Of a stretch of DNA of 64,000 nt, positions 50,737 to 59,593 are shown in pieces. The notes beneath the pieces were generated by a model that was not told the DNA's origin, made no database searches, and saw only the letters and a program-made list of their open reading frames with translations. Source of the stretch: Alphaproteobacteria bacterium (lineage in GTDB: Bacteria > Pseudomonadota > Alphaproteobacteria > Rhizobiales > Rhizobiaceae); assembly GCA_024742485.1 (NCBI GenBank), contig JANSYK010000001.1, positions 2,232,001 through 2,296,000 of the forward strand. The letters are read 5' to 3'. The position numbers and the translations under genes are program-made. Position 1 is the stretch's first letter, and each line of letters opens with the position of its first letter.

Positions 50737-52407
50737 ATGTATCGCTATGATGAGTTCGATCATGACTTTGTCGGCCAGCGCGTCGCGCAATATCGCGATC
50801 AGGTGGAGCGCCGCTTGTCCGGCGAAATCACCGAGGATGCGTTCAAGCCGCTGCGCCTGATGAATGGCGTCTATCTGCAATTGCACGCCTATATGCTGCG
50901 CGTTGCCATACCCTACGGAACGCTCAACAGCACGCAGATGCGACGGCTTGCGCGCATCGCCCGTGACTATGACAAGGGTTACGGCCATTTTACCACGCGA
51001 CAGAACATCCAGTTCAACTGGCCGAAACTGTCCGATACACCGGCCATTCTCGAAGAGCTGGCGGAAGTCGAAATGCACGCCATCCAGACTTCTGGAAACT
51101 GCATTCGCAACGTCTCGGCCGATCATTTCTCCGGCGCCGCCGCTGACGAGGTCGCCGATCCGCGCCCCTATGCGGAAATCCTGCGCCAATGGTCGTCCAA
51201 CCATCCCGAATATTCGTTCCTGCCGCGCAAGTTCAAGATAGCGGTCACCGGAGCGGAGCGGGACCGCGCCGCCATACAGGTGCACGATATCGGCCTGCAT
51301 CTGAAGCGCAATGAAGCGGGCGAACTCGGATTTGCCGTCTATGTTGGAGGCGGTCAGGGCCGCACGCCGATGATCGCCAGGAAGATCCGCGACTTCCTGC
51401 CCGAAGCGGATCTTTTGTCCTACACGACGGCCATCATGCGCGTTTACAACCTCAATGGCCGCCGCGACAACAAGTACAAGGCCCGCATCAAGATACTGGT
51501 GCACGAGACCGGCGAGGCGGAATTCGCCCGGCAGGTCGAGGCCGAGTGGGACAAGCTCAAGGCCAGCGAATTGAAGTTGCCGGATGCTGACCTGCGGGCC
51601 ATTGCCGCCTATTTCGCGCCACCCGAATTACAGGATCGGGCCGAGGGATGGGCTGGCCTCGCCGCCCGCAAGAAGGACGATGAGGGCTTTGCCAGCTGGG
51701 TCCGGCAAAATGTCACACCCCATAAACACCCCGATTACGGTGTGGTGACAATTTCGCTCAAACCGATTGGCGGCGTGCCTGGCGATGCAACGGATGTCCA
51801 GATGGAAGCCATTGCAGATCTCGCCGAACGCTACAGCCACGACGAAATCCGCGTCTCGCACGAACAGAACCTGGTCCTACCCCATGTGGCGCTCGCGGAT
51901 CTTGAAAAAGTCTATCACGCCCTGCTCGAGCAGGATCTTGCAACGGCCAATGCCGGATTGATCACGGATATCATCGCCTGCCCGGGCCTCGACTATTGCG
52001 CCCTTGCCAATGCCCGTTCGATTCCCGTGGCTCAGGAAATCTCCAACCGTTTTGCGTCAGCTCAACGGCAGCAGGAAATCGGCGCGCTCAAAATCAAGAT
52101 CTCGGGATGCATCAATGCCTGCGGGCACCACCATGTCGGCCATATCGGCCTTTTGGGTGTCGAAAAGAAGGGTGCAGAGCTCTATCAGATTACCCTTGGT
52201 GGCTCGGGCGACGAAAACACCTCGATCGGCCAGATCGTCGGGCGGGGTTTCGAGCCCGAGAAGGTCACCGATGCTGTCGAAACCATTGTCGACACCTATC
52301 TGGGCCTGCGCGAGAGCGCCGAAGAAACGTTCATCGATGCCTATCGCCGGGTTGGTCCCGAGCCCTTCAAGGAAGCGCTCTACGGCAAGACGTCACGGGC
52401 GGCCTGA
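50737..52407 (+). CDS. cysI: Assimilatory sulfite reductase, siroheme/4Fe-4S (CysI type)
   Basis: 556 residues. Two nitrite/sulfite reductase half-domains are visible, with YGHFTTRQNIQFNWPKL, TSGNCIRNVSADHFSG and RKFKIAVTGAERDRA. The 4Fe-4S/siroheme cysteines are in ACPGLDYCALA (about residues 414-420) and GCINACGHHH (about 457-461). It reduces sulfite to sulfide, probably with ferredoxin or a flavoprotein as donor. It belongs to the cysG operon. Confidence 0.92.
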   Translation: MYRYDEFDHDFVGQRVAQYRDQVERRLSGEITEDAFKPLRLMNGVYLQLHAYMLRVAIPYGTLNSTQMRRLARIARDYDKGYGHFTTRQNIQFNWPKLSDTPAILEELAEVEMHAIQTSGNCIRNVSADHFSGAAADEVADPRPYAEILRQWSSNHPEYSFLPRKFKIAVTGAERDRAAIQVHDIGLHLKRNEAGELGFAVYVGGGQGRTPMIARKIRDFLPEADLLSYTTAIMRVYNLNGRRDNKYKARIKILVHETGEAEFARQVEAEWDKLKASELKLPDADLRAIAAYFAPPELQDRAEGWAGLAARKKDDEGFASWVRQNVTPHKHPDYGVVTISLKPIGGVPGDATDVQMEAIADLAERYSHDEIRVSHEQNLVLPHVALADLEKVYHALLEQDLATANAGLITDIIACPGLDYCALANARSIPVAQEISNRFASAQRQQEIGALKIKISGCINACGHHHVGHIGLLGVEKKGAELYQITLGGSGDENTSIGQIVGRGFEPEKVTDAVETIVDTYLGLRESAEETFIDAYRRVGPEPFKEALYGKTSRAA

Positions 52408-52427
52408 CAAAAGCGGGAAACAAGACC

Positions 52428-52946
52428 ATGAGCGAAACACGACTTTGGAAATCCACCGGATTCGTCAGCGATGATGCCTGGCGCGTCATTGCCGACGATG
52501 AATCCGTCGAAAGCAGCGAAACCAATGCCCGCCTGATCCTCCCGCTGGATCGGTATCTTGATTTGCCGCAGGAGCATCGGCGACCAGAGCGCGCTGGCGT
52601 CCTGCTGGCACCGGCCGATGATGTGGCGCGGCTGGAACCGCACCTTGCCAACATCGCCCTGATTGCCGTGACCTTTCCGGCATTCAGCGATGGCCGCGCC
52701 TATTCCCAGGCCTCACTGCTGCGCGCGCGTTACAGCTTCGAGGGTGAAATCCGCGCTACGGGCGATGTCCTGATTGACCAGGTGCCCTTGATGCTGCGCT
52801 GCGGGATCGACAGCTTCGCCGTTTCCAATCCGACAGCGCTCAAACGCCTCGGCGAAGACCGTCTTCCGGGGATCGACAGCTATTATCAGCCCGCAACCAA
52901 ACCGGCCCGGCAAACAGGCGGATACAGCTGGCGTCACGCCTCCTAG
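52428..52946 (+). CDS. DUF934 protein of the sulfite reductase operon
   Basis: 172 residues; ATG 52428 has a GGGAAA-type SD and lies 20 nt after the cysI stop. The sequence LPLDRYLDLPQEHRRPERAG, FSDGRAYSQASLLRARYSFE and GDVLIDQVPLMLRCGIDSFA is the DUF934 signature. Always next to sulfite reductase; function not established. In rhizobia a reductase gene commonly follows; here the next genes are the foreign island. Confidence 0.88.
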   Translation: MSETRLWKSTGFVSDDAWRVIADDESVESSETNARLILPLDRYLDLPQEHRRPERAGVLLAPADDVARLEPHLANIALIAVTFPAFSDGRAYSQASLLRARYSFEGEIRATGDVLIDQVPLMLRCGIDSFAVSNPTALKRLGEDRLPGIDSYYQPATKPARQTGGYSWRHAS

Positions 52947-53293
52947 TGCAATTCATGTTTTGACGGAATCGGCAAAACATGAATGCATCAACAAAATCAA
53001 AGGCCGGCACCGTTGTCCCGTTTCTGACAAAACGTGAAACCGTCTAGTGGATTGAAATCGATATTTGCTGCCCACAGCGCGGGCGCAGACCCGACATACT
53101 GATTGGCCTCAGATCTGACCTGAACTGGTCTTCTGCACCTGGCATCGGAATTTACTGCCCTGCGGCGGACCTTCCTGCCGTTGGTCGAGCGGCAGTTTCG
53201 GCCCTTATCTGTCGTCCACAGATTGCTAGAGATGCTGCGATTGCAGCCCGCTTTGCGGACATTCGCATTTTGTTTGGCTGCACCCCACATTGG
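52947..53293. other. Junction region between the sulfite operon and the defence-like island
   Basis: 347 bases. The left part holds the dispersed repeat at 52952-53001. The remainder (53010-53293) has no gene I can support and no integrase, IS end or tRNA. The base composition changes to lower GC at the right end. Confidence 0.45.
52952..53001. repeat. Dispersed palindromic repeat, copy B
   Basis: TTCATGTTTTG (52952-52962) and CAAAACATGAA (52973-52983) form a perfect 11-bp inverted repeat with a 10-nt spacer, followed by TGCATCAACAAAATCAAA. The spacer and tail match copy A at 29554-29604. Confidence 0.6.
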
Positions 53294-54253
53294 TCAGTCG
53301 AGAGGTGCGCTCATGGCCTGTCCTAGCTCAGTTGGAAGAAACCACTCCCTCCAAATGTCCTCATAGTTCTTCGGAAGCACCGATAACCCGTGCCATAGCT
53401 GGAACACATCGACCTTCTTAGAGTAGTCATCCATCTCGTCCTCGAAAGTAATAACATCAACCAGAGGAATTGATCGCTCCACGAGACGCGGCTGTCCCTC
53501 GTTTATGAACCGCCGGAGCCCGTCACGATAGTACCCAATGATTGGACACATCTCCAAATCATCCCAGAAGTCGTATCGTGCAATTTTCTGTGCGAAATGC
53601 TCTGCCAGAGAACGCCAGTCTCCGTCCTCAGCCCCACGCAACTCAGAGTATTGAAACGTGAAGCGTTGGAATGCAGAAATTAGTTTGGAGCGCTTGGCGT
53701 ACCACCGAAGCGCTACCTTCCCAATGTCAGTAGATAAATCGTTGTTGCAGGGAATATGCACTGTTCGGTGCTCTGCATGACTATACTCATCAAAGCGAGG
53801 GATTAGAATTTTGTCCACGTAGTCGTTCAAACAAACGAAGCAACATATCTGCCGCTCGATGTCTGCGACGACCAATAGGACCGGTTGTCCGACGCCCATC
53901 CTTTCGACAGTGACCAACTCGGTTGTTTCAAGGCTCAAACGATACGTGTCTAGCGACATCACCGGCTGGGAGTTCAGCTCTTCACCACCTTTCTCAACGT
54001 TCCCGCGTTTATGGAGCTGCAACGCTCCTATCTTCGGGGACTCTGTGCTCTTCAACTGAATAAAGAAGTGTTCACCCAACGTCTGAGGAAATGGCGAACC
54101 TTCGCCATCAAATACTTCGACAGCGAAGTCCAAACCGTAGTCGGGCCGGTATTCACGCAAAACCCAATTCTCTGGTATCTTGCGCTTTAGGAGCGCAATG
54201 CCCCGCTCGTCAATGAGGTGCTGGGGAGCCCTTCGCTTGGCTGGTCTAGCCAT
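53294..54253 (-). CDS. DUF4365 protein, putative PD-(D/E)xK-type nuclease
   Basis: 319 residues. The N-terminal 150 residues carry the DUF4365 pattern: DERGIALLKRKIPENWVLRE, DYGLDFAVEVFDGEG and GEHFFIQLKSTES. Asp42, Glu46 and Gln66-x-Lys68 would be the nuclease-like catalytic set. The C-terminal half is unassigned. It is the last gene of the five-gene minus-strand operon, 41 nt after the preceding gene. DUF4365 proteins are frequent in defence islands. A DNA-cutting effector role is inferred. Confidence 0.75.
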   Translation of the reverse strand: MARPAKRRAPQHLIDERGIALLKRKIPENWVLREYRPDYGLDFAVEVFDGEGSPFPQTLGEHFFIQLKSTESPKIGALQLHKRGNVEKGGEELNSQPVMSLDTYRLSLETTELVTVERMGVGQPVLLVVADIERQICCFVCLNDYVDKILIPRFDEYSHAEHRTVHIPCNNDLSTDIGKVALRWYAKRSKLISAFQRFTFQYSELRGAEDGDWRSLAEHFAQKIARYDFWDDLEMCPIIGYYRDGLRRFINEGQPRLVERSIPLVDVITFEDEMDDYSKKVDVFQLWHGLSVLPKNYEDIWREWFLPTELGQAMSAPLD

Positions 54254-54294
54254 CGAGACTTTGCCTCGACGAACATGCGATTCTGCGAGCCAAC

Positions 54295-55305
54295 TTACAG
54301 CTCATATAAATGGCGGCCATCTAATTTTACGCAATAAGCCTTTATGTCTGGTGCTCCATCATATGATGCCATTCCGACACTATAGTCTAACGCATACCGT
54401 CTAGGCTGGGTGTAATACACATGGGCGGGCTGACGCCCTGCTCGCTCTAGAGCGAGAGCAAAAAGACACATCGCTAGTGAGTGAGTTTTTGGTCCAAGTG
54501 GCGCAAGTGCACAGGTGCGGTCGCCTCCGTTTGTTACGCGGCATAGAGCTTCAAATGCGTCCGGAACGTCAAATGTGTGAACTTGCCAGCGATCTTCAGT
54601 TCTGAGATTTCGATTCTCAACTTCACTTTCGAGGCTCCTGAGAAACTCCCAATTGCGAAAATAGTTTGGAGGACCCGGTGGAAACGGAAAGAGGTACCGT
54701 ATCTTTTCGATATCAGCTTCAAATAGGTCCTTTAGACCAAGCGGGGCAAAGCCAACACCTACCACCAAGTCATCATAGTTCGTTTCAGCTCGAGGCTGAT
54801 CAAACGTGGGAAGAGGACCCAGCGGAAGAGGGTCGGAAGACAACTGATCACCGTATTTGCCTGCGACGCTGTAGCAGACAATGAGATCGTGAACATCTGG
54901 ATCTTGTGTCAAGAACCGCATGATCGGGAAGAACCATCGTTTTGGCATTGAGGAGATATCAAGAACTACCTTGCCTCCGGCTTCGTTCTTGAATGCCTCA
55001 GTGATCTCCGCAATGCGATCAATGTTCTGGAGAAGGTTTGCTTCCAGAACGTCTTCGCTTGTCGCGCCACCTCTTATGAAGTCCGCCTGAATTTTTTCGA
55101 AGCGCTTGTGAAATAGTGCCTCCTGGGCAATGTGTGGGTCCAAAATCTTCAGCAGTATCTGTAGCCTAACAATTGACGCCAACTGCAAATACGCGGAGGT
55201 GCAACGATCTTCGGATCCAAGAGTTCCCAAGAAACTCCAGTCTGCAGCGGGCAACTTTCCAATCAACCAACTCAACTGTCCCCAAGGGCGAAAATTCTCA
55301 GCCAT
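54295..55305 (-). CDS. Unrecognised 336-residue island protein
   Basis: Starts at ATG 55305, overlapping the ATPase stop by 8 nt (ATGGCTGA). I do not recognise a family. Two segments look like Rossmann-type strand-loop units: GKVVLDISSMPKRWFFPIMR (about residues 110-129) and CALAPLGPKTHSLAMCLFAL, then VYYTQPRRYALDYSVG near the C-terminus. GPK and YTQP resemble loops seen in ligand-sensing (CARF-like) or SAM-dependent folds, but this is only a resemblance. No membrane helix or signal. Its place between the ATPase and the nuclease suggests a sensor or adaptor. Confidence 0.65.
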   Translation of the reverse strand: MAENFRPWGQLSWLIGKLPAADWSFLGTLGSEDRCTSAYLQLASIVRLQILLKILDPHIAQEALFHKRFEKIQADFIRGGATSEDVLEANLLQNIDRIAEITEAFKNEAGGKVVLDISSMPKRWFFPIMRFLTQDPDVHDLIVCYSVAGKYGDQLSSDPLPLGPLPTFDQPRAETNYDDLVVGVGFAPLGLKDLFEADIEKIRYLFPFPPGPPNYFRNWEFLRSLESEVENRNLRTEDRWQVHTFDVPDAFEALCRVTNGGDRTCALAPLGPKTHSLAMCLFALALERAGRQPAHVYYTQPRRYALDYSVGMASYDGAPDIKAYCVKLDGRHLYEL

Positions 55306-57286
55306 TTGGTCTAGTCATTAAGTCTAGGAGTGGGAGTGCAGCATTTACTTCCGACTTTCTACGTTTTGAAGGCAAATGAATCTTGTCCAAGATACCTGCA
55401 TCAGCAAGCCATTCTCGCAGGACGCCACAGCGAATATACTTGGGCTCTTTGGTGTGTTGATATGGTATCCTGAAAATAGGACAGTAGAGCGGATTCAAGT
55501 AGAATTTTAGCCTACGTTTTCTGTCTTTACTGCGCGTCGCATGCTCAACCATCGTTAGGTTTCCATAATCGACAGCTTCCACCAAGAATGAAAAAATGTC
55601 CTGGTTTTGTCGCAGCTCTTCAATACTCAAGGAGATCCCATTTTGGCCGGGGTTACTCATTTTCTCATCGTTGTGTAGCGACGTAGCGAACTTCTCGCCA
55701 AGCGTCTGGATTAGCTTGTAACGGTCATCACTCCTTCCATAGTCGGATGGTATGCGATCAAGCCACGTTCGCGCCGTTTGAAACACACTGATAGTCTGAA
55801 TTGTTTCAGAAATCGGCAGCTCTGGCGCTTCTCCACGATTGGATGAGGCTTGTGAGGCATAGTCCCAAATGTACTGGCAAAGGCTTAAAAAAACTAATAT
55901 ATTTCCTCCGCTTAGACCTAGGATATCGCCTTCACCAGAGTAGATTGCACGCTGTCGTCTTCTGCCGGCTATCTTCAAAAGAGCCAGTTCGACGCGCTCC
56001 TTTTTCCAGTATTGTTTCGCCTTTGACTCCCACTCCAGTTCCGTCGGCTTACCAGGTACACCTTTCTGCCTATACCAGATTTCACCCAGCATGGCGGACA
56101 GGGGATCTTCTTGAACCAGACCTTGTAGCTGTTCTCTTATCCAAGCTGGCCAAGTATCTTCAGTCTTGAGGGCGCTAGTGGGCGACTTTCCAGCGAGCGT
56201 ACGTGCCTCTTCTCGAGGCAAAAGCGAGTTGCCGAGCGCGTCCGAAATCCGTTTTGCGTTTGCGCGCCTGCTACCCGGAGTGGCAAGGAACTTAAGCCGC
56301 CTAAGAAAGACATCGTTGGCGAAGTCTGGGTAGATACTTGTTTTCCTAACCTCCTGCTCTCTCAATTTTACGTCCAGTTCGACCAGCTTGTAGTCTCTAT
56401 CTTGTTCCAAATGGCCTTTGGATCCAAAGACATTAATGTGATTTCTCCAAGCGTAACCGCGTGTGCCAATCCTGTATGATAGAGTTGGATCTCTGCTAAT
56501 GCATTTGTTGACAACACTTCTGTAATCTGCGCCATCTTCTTGGTCATTAATTGTCGCAAGCTCCTCATACTGATCGACTAGTATGAAGAATTCGGTTTTC
56601 TCAGAAACAATTCCCGAGCTTCGCAGTGCGCGAGCTATGACTTTGGCCGGCTCGCCAATGGAGGTCTTGCTATTGGCCACCTCAGGATCAAGTTCTCTGT
56701 CATTGAAGTTCAGAAACCGCCGGTATTTGTGTTCACGGCCTCGCATTCGTTCCTGCAGCTCGTCCATCGTGGCAGCTTTTGAGAGATATCCTTCCCAAAC
56801 AGGATCGTCGCGCACAAGCTCCACAAAACCTTGTATTTTCTCAGGAGTCCAACCAATCTCCAAGTCTTTCCGAACACTGCCATTTTTTCCGAGCAGACAA
56901 ACGGATCGCAAGATATCAGAGCAAACCAGGTAGTTAAAGAAGTCGCCAAACAAGATCTCCTTTGCGGTGACGTCATCAGCAACTCGACGATTGCCAAATT
57001 CATTGCAGCGCGCAGTGTTAACATTGATGCCTGCACCAATGTAGTTGGAAAAATCACGCGCAACTGGGAACGGTTCGCGCAAATCTGCGTAGGCAATTCG
57101 TACTGCTGGGTCGAACAGCTTGTAAAGCATGCTCTTACCACTGCCTTGAACACCCGAAAGCACAACGTGCCCGGCTTGAAACACAGGATTTGCATGCTTG
57201 ACCAGCTTATTGCTGAATATCTGTACAAATTCCGCCGGATTGACTTTTTCGCCGGCATACAGGTGGTGGAATGGGTTTGTAGCCAT
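55298..57286 (-). CDS. ORC/CDC6-like P-loop ATPase
   Basis: 662 residues from ATG 57286 (AGGAGGAG upstream, lying in the last codons of the previous gene). Walker A GVQGSGKS is at 45-52, Walker B FFILVDQYEEL at 233-243, and an Arg-containing sensor-like YRIGTRGYAWRN near 268-279. A segment LSGGNILVFLSLCQYIWDYA near 464-483 resembles the post-ATPase winged-helix part of ORC/CDC6 or STAND-type proteins. It would bind ATP and probably assemble or move on a nucleic-acid trigger. I recall a Pfam family called ORC-CDC6-like from conflict systems. Confidence 0.75.
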   Translation of the reverse strand: MATNPFHHLYAGEKVNPAEFVQIFSNKLVKHANPVFQAGHVVLSGVQGSGKSMLYKLFDPAVRIAYADLREPFPVARDFSNYIGAGINVNTARCNEFGNRRVADDVTAKEILFGDFFNYLVCSDILRSVCLLGKNGSVRKDLEIGWTPEKIQGFVELVRDDPVWEGYLSKAATMDELQERMRGREHKYRRFLNFNDRELDPEVANSKTSIGEPAKVIARALRSSGIVSEKTEFFILVDQYEELATINDQEDGADYRSVVNKCISRDPTLSYRIGTRGYAWRNHINVFGSKGHLEQDRDYKLVELDVKLREQEVRKTSIYPDFANDVFLRRLKFLATPGSRRANAKRISDALGNSLLPREEARTLAGKSPTSALKTEDTWPAWIREQLQGLVQEDPLSAMLGEIWYRQKGVPGKPTELEWESKAKQYWKKERVELALLKIAGRRRQRAIYSGEGDILGLSGGNILVFLSLCQYIWDYASQASSNRGEAPELPISETIQTISVFQTARTWLDRIPSDYGRSDDRYKLIQTLGEKFATSLHNDEKMSNPGQNGISLSIEELRQNQDIFSFLVEAVDYGNLTMVEHATRSKDRKRRLKFYLNPLYCPIFRIPYQHTKEPKYIRCGVLREWLADAGILDKIHLPSKRRKSEVNAALPLLDLMTRPNG

Positions 57287-57288
57287 GT

Positions 57289-58239
57289 TCAACTCCTCCT
57301 GATGCGTGAAAACAGCGGCTTCCAAGTATTCGTTTGGCTATGAATTAGTGGTAAAGTGTTGTCAGGGCAATTTGAATAGAGAGTGACCAAAGCGCCGGTA
57401 CCTTCGAAGCCGTAAGGATGATATTCGAAAACCCCAAGCCTGTTTCTAACGATTTGAATAACAGGGCGTATCTGAGTGAAGGCCGAAGGCTCCACCGGCT
57501 GAGCGGTACTCGATACGAACAACTCTGGTCGCAGTGACAGGCAGGGAGAAAAGCTGACGTTAGCACATTGCTGCGCAATAGTCTGTCCTATAGTGACGCC
57601 ATCCGGACAACAGATCAATGGAACAACTAAGATTGGAACATTCGGCAGGGTCTGTGCCGCCCACCGAACTGGACCCTCCATCTGCGCTCCTGACCCAACG
57701 AAGTCTTCAATTAATACAAGCTGTTCTATATCCTCGTCGACGACATACTGCCTGAGCTTGTCTTGATCGCCAAACTGTTCCAGCGATCGCCAATCAGGCC
57801 GATGATCATGCCCGTTCAGTCCGTTCACCTTCAGAAATCCGTTTATCCGAAGACTATCAGTTATCGGGCAAAACCAAGTACTCTGTACTGCTTGAGAGAT
57901 TAACCCATTTAGATTGGCGCTGGCGATGTCCAAGCCCAGAACATCGACTAACCATCGGACTGTCTTATCACTGTATGCCGAACGTTGGAGAGCATCGATC
58001 TGCTTTTTCCCAACAAAGAATAAATGCCCCAATAGGCGGAACATCTTCTTCTGAACGTCTTCGTCAGGACTGTTCATAAGCCACTTCGCCAAGCAGTCAT
58101 CGAAAGACTCGTACCTATTTGGTTCGTACTCGTCGAAAAGCTCAGCTTGTAACCAGGCTAGCTGATCTCTTAACGCAATCAGGTCGTCGCTGTCACCTGA
58201 CATGAGCCAAGGCTCCACCAATTTGAAAAGGTTACTCAT
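57289..58239 (-). CDS. Phosphoribosyltransferase-like protein of a conflict system
   Basis: 316 residues. The PRPP-binding-like motif LVLIEDFVGSGAQ is at 174-186 (hydrophobic strand, acidic pair, small-residue loop). The C-terminus FEYHPYGFEGTGALVTLYSN, then CPDNTLPLIHSQTNTWKPLF, is a marked feature of the family I recall as PRTase-CE. The acidic pair is Glu-Asp, as expected for ribose contacts, so enzyme activity is possible. It lies 1 nt after the methyltransferase stop and 2 nt before the ATPase start, so the three are cotranslated. Confidence 0.72.
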   Translation of the reverse strand: MSNLFKLVEPWLMSGDSDDLIALRDQLAWLQAELFDEYEPNRYESFDDCLAKWLMNSPDEDVQKKMFRLLGHLFFVGKKQIDALQRSAYSDKTVRWLVDVLGLDIASANLNGLISQAVQSTWFCPITDSLRINGFLKVNGLNGHDHRPDWRSLEQFGDQDKLRQYVVDEDIEQLVLIEDFVGSGAQMEGPVRWAAQTLPNVPILVVPLICCPDGVTIGQTIAQQCANVSFSPCLSLRPELFVSSTAQPVEPSAFTQIRPVIQIVRNRLGVFEYHPYGFEGTGALVTLYSNCPDNTLPLIHSQTNTWKPLFSRIRRS

Positions 58240-58240
58240 A

Positions 58241-59593
58241 TCAAGCCTTCAGAATAGCTTCTCGAACAAATGCCGCCAGCGCTGCGGCCATCGGGGGAGG
58301 TACTGCGTTACCTATCTGGGTAAATATCTCTTTTGGTTTACCATGAAAAACAAAGTCGTCTGGAAAACCTTGAATCCGCGCAGCTTCTCTTGCAGTAAAG
58401 CCCCGATCCTGTTCCGGGTGAACAAAGAGATCTACTCTTCCGAACCTCGTATCTACAGTAGGTGAGACATCTTCCCAACTAAGTCGTCGATAACGTCCAT
58501 TGTAAGTCTGGGTAAGCTCGAATTTACCGTCCACCTCTCGAAGAAATCCCTGCCGAACCAATCTCCGGACGTTCCGTGTCACCCCTCTGTTCAGAAAATG
58601 AGCTATTCGATCAATGCTCACTGGATCACCATCGCCATAGGAACGCACTCGGTCTCTCCGTCGAAGGCGCGCAACTGCGACGAGTATGTCTTTCTCTGCG
58701 TCACTAACAAACCCAAACACTTTGGGTATGTCCCACGTCGATACAGAGCTGTCGCTTAACCTCACATTGCTTAACTTTTGGCCCGGCTTAATATGTTTGA
58801 GTATCTTGGCATCTTTGCCATTAGGATCAGGCCAATCTAGCTCGTTTTCGGATGCGGGAGCCAAACCTCCAAGTGCATGTCGCAGCGAAATCGAACCGCC
58901 GTTCTTGACACCCAGATTTATACAATCACTCCCTTTCCAGCAGACCAAAAACAATCTTTTGCGCCTCTGAGCCAAGCCGCACTTGTTTCCCTCAAGTAGA
59001 ATGCGTCGAACATTGTAGCCAGCAGCTCGGAGCCGGTCTTCCAGAGCGACCCAAAGGTGCCGGTGCTGCCCCGACAAAGCAGCTGGAACGTTTTCCACCA
59101 CCAAAACCTTGGTCCTGTTAGCAATGGCTATGTCGGCAACTCGCATTAAAAGTGCATTGCGTGGATCGTCGAGGAGACGTTTCCCGGCAGTTGAAAACCC
59201 TTGGCAAGGTGCTCCCGCAAGAAGGACATCACTTGTGCCAGCTAACGGCACGAAACTTGCTAGATCTGCCACTCTGGCGACTTCACTCAAGTTTCGTGAG
59301 TAAGTTTCACAAGCGACCTGATCGATGTCGATCGCTTGCTGGGAAAAAACGCCTTCCTGAAGAAAGCCGAGATCAAACCCGCCCGATCCCGAGAACACGC
59401 TGAGCGCCCGCCAGCCAGAGCTCAGTGGCGAAGGCTTATCGCGAAATGCATAGGCTGGTCCAATGTTCCGCACTAATTCGAGTTTTGGCCGCGAAACGAA
59501 CTGCTCAGCAGTCGGTGGTTTCTCGCTTTTGTGGGCAAGAACGAGAAACGGTGTACTGCTTTCAAGGCGATTAGGGCCGTTTGTATCGCTCAA
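58241..59593 (-). CDS. DNA (cytosine-5-)-methyltransferase
   Basis: 450 residues; the only usable start in frame is TTG 59593. Motif I is FSGSGGFDLGF (67-77), IV GAPCQGFS with catalytic Cys130, VI VENVP, VIII QRRKRLF and X QIGNAVPPPMAAA (426-438). Between VIII and IX, residues about 300-362 (KDILVAVARLRRRDRVRSYG, SIDRIAHFLNRGVTRNVRRL, VRQGFLREVDGKFELTQ) look like a winged helix-turn-helix placed in the target-recognition region. It is first in the five-gene operon. No restriction-enzyme gene is next to it, apart from the DUF4365 protein. Confidence 0.88.
   Translation of the reverse strand: MSDTNGPNRLESSTPFLVLAHKSEKPPTAEQFVSRPKLELVRNIGPAYAFRDKPSPLSSGWRALSVFSGSGGFDLGFLQEGVFSQQAIDIDQVACETYSRNLSEVARVADLASFVPLAGTSDVLLAGAPCQGFSTAGKRLLDDPRNALLMRVADIAIANRTKVLVVENVPAALSGQHRHLWVALEDRLRAAGYNVRRILLEGNKCGLAQRRKRLFLVCWKGSDCINLGVKNGGSISLRHALGGLAPASENELDWPDPNGKDAKILKHIKPGQKLSNVRLSDSSVSTWDIPKVFGFVSDAEKDILVAVARLRRRDRVRSYGDGDPVSIDRIAHFLNRGVTRNVRRLVRQGFLREVDGKFELTQTYNGRYRRLSWEDVSPTVDTRFGRVDLFVHPEQDRGFTAREAARIQGFPDDFVFHGKPKEIFTQIGNAVPPPMAAALAAFVREAILKA

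Noticed and set aside
53316-53344. TAGCTCAGTTGG-like tRNA D-arm sequence at the island edge, possible att site
   Set aside because: It lies within the C-terminal coding part of the DUF4365 gene, has no T-arm or acceptor stem nearby, and no matching copy was seen at the other island end.
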